From contig JABMOA010000090.1 in NCBI GenBank assembly GCA_013204355.1, positions 1 to 6,498 of the forward strand: a stretch of 6,498 nt of DNA, written 5' to 3'. The position numbers and the translations under genes were made by a program. This DNA comes from Candidatus Woesearchaeota archaeon. GTDB lineage: Archaea > Nanobdellota > Nanobdellia > Woesearchaeales > GW2011-AR9. This document shows, one piece after another, positions 3,760 through 6,498 of this stretch. Positions within the stretch are counted from its first letter, which is position 1, and each line of letters starts with the position of its first letter. Under the pieces are notes generated by a model. The model saw only the letters and a program-made list of their open reading frames with translations, did not search any database and was not told where the DNA came from.

Positions 3760-6498
3760 ATGGTTCGTAAAAAGGGTAAAGGTAAACAGATTACTAGTAA
3801 ACAGATATTTATAACACTTCTTCTTGTATTAATTGTTGCGTTCGGTGCAATCTTTTTGTTTTCTGGAACAGGGGAAAATGTCGCTGGGCAAGCTGGTTAC
3901 TCTGGTCCTACTAAAAATGTATATATCAAAAACACTTTATCAGGTGAATATCTTTGTGGTGGTGTGAAATATGTTCCTAGCTCAAATAATTTTCTTTATG
4001 AACTTAATACTTGTAAAACTATTGACGCTGAAGGAACTAAATGGGATATCTTAACCCTTGGTTCTCTCTCAAGAATTCAAGTTGCAACTGTTGCTAAAAA
4101 CGTTCTTTGTACAGGAAGTAAATTTTCTTTTTCAGCTAAAGTTTGTAATGGAGTGATCCCTGGATATGCTGTAACAACAACGATTAATGAAGTTGATGGC
4201 GTCTCATCGGTACAATTTTCTGAAAATAAGGGTTACCTTTGTTCTTCAGATAATGGTGAAATAGCTAATTGTAATGCTCTCCATAAAAGTGTAACTTATA
4301 ATGGCTATAACGGAAACTGGGGCACTTATTGGATTATTGGTGATAAAAATTTTGTTACAAAGAGTTCCGTTGATTCTTGTTCTCCAGAAGGAGTCTCAAA
4401 AGATGATAATAAAAAACTATGTTATAATAAAGGATGGGTGACCTGTGGTAAAGATTGGATTTCTCCTGAAAAATATGACGGAAAATATTTATGTCCTGGT
4501 AAAGTGCAAGAAGTATGGTTAGAATGTAATCCAGAGAATAACGGTGTAACAAACAAGCATAATCAAAGATATTGTGATGGGACAAAATGGTTATCATGTA
4601 CCAAGGAACTAGATGGGACATACAAAGGAGATCGGCAATGTGTATCTGGTTTCTGGGTAACAGATGCAAGTATTGGTGATGATAAATTATTTGAAGTTAC
4701 GATAGATAAAACGAAACGTAAAATCAATGGTTTAAATTATGATCTTTGTGATCTTAATACAGCAAGTCTTTCAGATCGTGCTACAATCTGTCGAGAAAAT
4801 GTTCAGGTAATACCTACAGTATATTCACTTCAGGCGTTAAAGTTAAAGGCGGATTTAAAACCTGTAATTTATGATATTGGTGATAGTACAAAGGTTCTTC
4901 TGAAATATATTGAACCAGCAGATCAAAATAAAATTGTGTCCATGGTTCTACATAAAAACATAGGGAGCGTCTTAGTTAATACAAATGATAAAAAGGAGAA
5001 TCAGATTCCGCAAATTACAATCTATAAAGCTACATTTTCTTTAGGAACATTCTCCTCTAATCTTGCTGCGGGACAACGATTGGCTTTACAATTAATAGGT
5101 CAGCCAGAAATTTATCTTTTATCTCATCCAAAGGATGAATTATTTTCATTTGACAAATTACAAATGGAAGAGTTAAAAGGTTCATCAACAATCACGAAAG
5201 AAACGAAGGGAAATTTCTACCAATTTAAATTTCCGGGTGGATTTATTACAGTTGAAGATAAAGGTACATCTGTGGAAATTTCTTCTCTAAAAGCAGGTGA
5301 AGCGGCTGTTTCTTCAGCGAAAATAAATATTTTGAATGAAGTTTATGAAATTCCTTTTGATTTTGGGAATCCTGTTAAATTGAAAGATTTTGGGGAAGAT
5401 GTAATTTCTGTATGTACAAATGATCAAGCAAAAGACCCAACTGCTTTGAGGGTTTGTTTGAATAATAATCCCATTGAAGGAGAATTAATTAATGAAGGTA
5501 TTTTAACAAAAATTAAAATAAGTGAAGGTAAAGAACTTGCAATGCTTTATCGTTATGAAAATGATAAAAAGACAGGATACCTTTTCCACTTAATAGATAT
5601 TAATGAGAAAGGCACCTTGGTAGATTACAATTTTTTCCCGGAAGCAATGGCCACAGGAAGAAGGTTAGCACTTGAGTTTTCAGGACATCTTTATCTTCTT
5701 GCACATCCTGTGAAAAATGTGATTGCAATGAGTGAAGCGAGTATTCAAACTTTTACAAAAGATAAAAATCCTGAAGATAAATTAATTGGAGATAATTTTA
5801 GAGCTGAAGCACTTGTTGCTGATGGGAAAATTATTGTTGAACGTGATGCTACAAAAACACAACTTCCTTATACACTAAAAGGACTTACAAAATCGCAACT
5901 TGCTGAGGTTGACATTGATCTTTCTCAAGAATTTCATACACAGATGTCCTCTAAAATTCCTGTGAAAATTACGAATGAAAATCTAGGGATTGTTGCTGTT
6001 GATCCTGCAAATGATATCGCCAAAGATTTCAATACTTTCAAAATTATTGCTGCGGGAACTCAAAAAATTTATCTTCTAAAAGATAAGATGCCTGTAGTAG
6101 AAGGCAAAGTGTTGTTTTATTACGTTGCGCAAGGCGATATTAAAAAAGCAGATTTATATTATCTTCACAATCTTGACGAAAAACTTCTTTATAAACAAGA
6201 TTATGACGATGCGTTCATTAAAACATTCACAGCTGGGAAAAAGATTGCGTTATTGTATAAAGGTCAATATTATTTATTAGGGTTCAAAGGAACGTCTAAT
6301 GCGTTTGTGATTTCAGATGTGACCTTAGAAACGATTGGCGGTTCTCCTATTGTAGGGACAGCTGTCGGAAGTAAAATAGATTTCGCTGTTCCTGATAGTA
6401 TTCTATCAGTATGGATTCAAAATAACAAGGAAGGAAAAGATACCATCTTCTTTACAGCAGAAGACTTGTCTACAAAAACATTCCAAGAAGAACAATAT
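3760..6498 (+). CDS. Large N-terminally anchored surface protein with ~194-residue repeats (partial, 3' end outside window)
   Basis: 913 codons are present with no stop, so the C-terminus is missing. A basic N-terminus (R3, K4, K5, K7, K9, K14) precedes one hydrophobic segment, IFITLLLVLIVAFGAIFLFS (16-35), and then an AGQAG motif. This predicts a signal anchor with the remainder outside the cell, typical of DPANN surface proteins. Residues about 50-330 are cysteine-rich, with recurring YLC, TC and WxxC motifs (for example RYCDGTKWLSCTKE), suggesting small disulfide-bonded units. From about residue 375 a repeat appears: AGQRLAL (437) with YLLSHP (452), TGRRLAL (632) with YLLAHP (645), AGKKIAL (825) with YYLLG (837). 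The spacing is 195 and 193 residues. The repeats are probably beta-rich, adhesin-like domains. I recognise no catalytic motif and no named family. The start is supported by TATA box, GGTG and the anchor. Confidence 0.85.
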   Translation, partial: MVRKKGKGKQITSKQIFITLLLVLIVAFGAIFLFSGTGENVAGQAGYSGPTKNVYIKNTLSGEYLCGGVKYVPSSNNFLYELNTCKTIDAEGTKWDILTLGSLSRIQVATVAKNVLCTGSKFSFSAKVCNGVIPGYAVTTTINEVDGVSSVQFSENKGYLCSSDNGEIANCNALHKSVTYNGYNGNWGTYWIIGDKNFVTKSSVDSCSPEGVSKDDNKKLCYNKGWVTCGKDWISPEKYDGKYLCPGKVQEVWLECNPENNGVTNKHNQRYCDGTKWLSCTKELDGTYKGDRQCVSGFWVTDASIGDDKLFEVTIDKTKRKINGLNYDLCDLNTASLSDRATICRENVQVIPTVYSLQALKLKADLKPVIYDIGDSTKVLLKYIEPADQNKIVSMVLHKNIGSVLVNTNDKKENQIPQITIYKATFSLGTFSSNLAAGQRLALQLIGQPEIYLLSHPKDELFSFDKLQMEELKGSSTITKETKGNFYQFKFPGGFITVEDKGTSVEISSLKAGEAAVSSAKINILNEVYEIPFDFGNPVKLKDFGEDVISVCTNDQAKDPTALRVCLNNNPIEGELINEGILTKIKISEGKELAMLYRYENDKKTGYLFHLIDINEKGTLVDYNFFPEAMATGRRLALEFSGHLYLLAHPVKNVIAMSEASIQTFTKDKNPEDKLIGDNFRAEALVADGKIIVERDATKTQLPYTLKGLTKSQLAEVDIDLSQEFHTQMSSKIPVKITNENLGIVAVDPANDIAKDFNTFKIIAAGTQKIYLLKDKMPVVEGKVLFYYVAQGDIKKADLYYLHNLDEKLLYKQDYDDAFIKTFTAGKKIALLYKGQYYLLGFKGTSNAFVISDVTLETIGGSPIVGTAVGSKIDFAVPDSILSVWIQNNKEGKDTIFFTAEDLSTKTFQEEQY

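Noticed and set aside
4355..4669. 104-codon minus-strand ORF within the large surface gene
   Set aside because: It is entirely antisense to a 913-codon open frame with a consistent extracellular composition, and has no independent signals.

Overview
The window is AT-rich and looks archaeal, most likely a DPANN-type archaeon (Woesearchaeales or Pacearchaeales relatives). This is inferred from gene style and signals, not from a phylogenetic marker. TATA boxes lie 22-30 nt upstream of start codons, as expected for leaderless or near-leaderless archaeal genes. One gene has a GGTG Shine-Dalgarno, and genes are followed by T-rich tracts rather than hairpin terminators. The last gene encodes a large single-anchor surface protein with the basic N-terminus, one hydrophobic segment and AGQA motif common in DPANN proteins.

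Layout. Positions 1-351 hold a short AbrB-like gene (TTG start), a tiny ORF overlapping its stop by 4 nt, and a possible minus-strand gene fragment at the window edge. Positions 390-624 hold a textbook non-autonomous insertion. It is a 219-bp element with perfect 15-bp terminal inverted repeats and a perfect 8-bp target duplication. It has no ORF, and nested inverted repeats let it fold into a branched RNA- or cruciform-like structure. It sits just upstream of the TATA box of the next gene.

Positions 661-3658 hold three consecutive predicted lipoprotein genes, each with its own TATA box. All three begin with a signal peptide and lipobox followed at once by the same 19-residue module (D/E-PSCREGRIYKEG-V/I-GCV-E/D-E), conserved even at the DNA level, then diverge. 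The first is a 632-aa mosaic: a tandem-repeat linker, a MopE-type Asp/Cys metal-binding motif, two dockerin-like calcium-binding units and a TolB-like beta-propeller. The second and third are small and share an eight-cysteine domain. From 3760 to the window end runs a large N-terminally anchored extracellular protein (913 codons, open at the edge) with a Cys-rich front region and internal repeats of about 194 residues.

Together the genes look like a cell-surface locus: separately transcribed lipoproteins with a constant N-terminal cassette and exchangeable C-terminal domains, next to a large anchored surface protein. The lipoproteins resemble the Asp-rich, MopE-bearing lipoproteins of Deltaproteobacteria/Myxococcota, so transfer or convergence is possible. 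A second copy of the large gene's promoter and leader lies about 570 bp upstream with no obvious gene behind it, suggesting duplication and reshuffling. What the locus does, and whether the dockerins have cohesin partners, cannot be told from this window.
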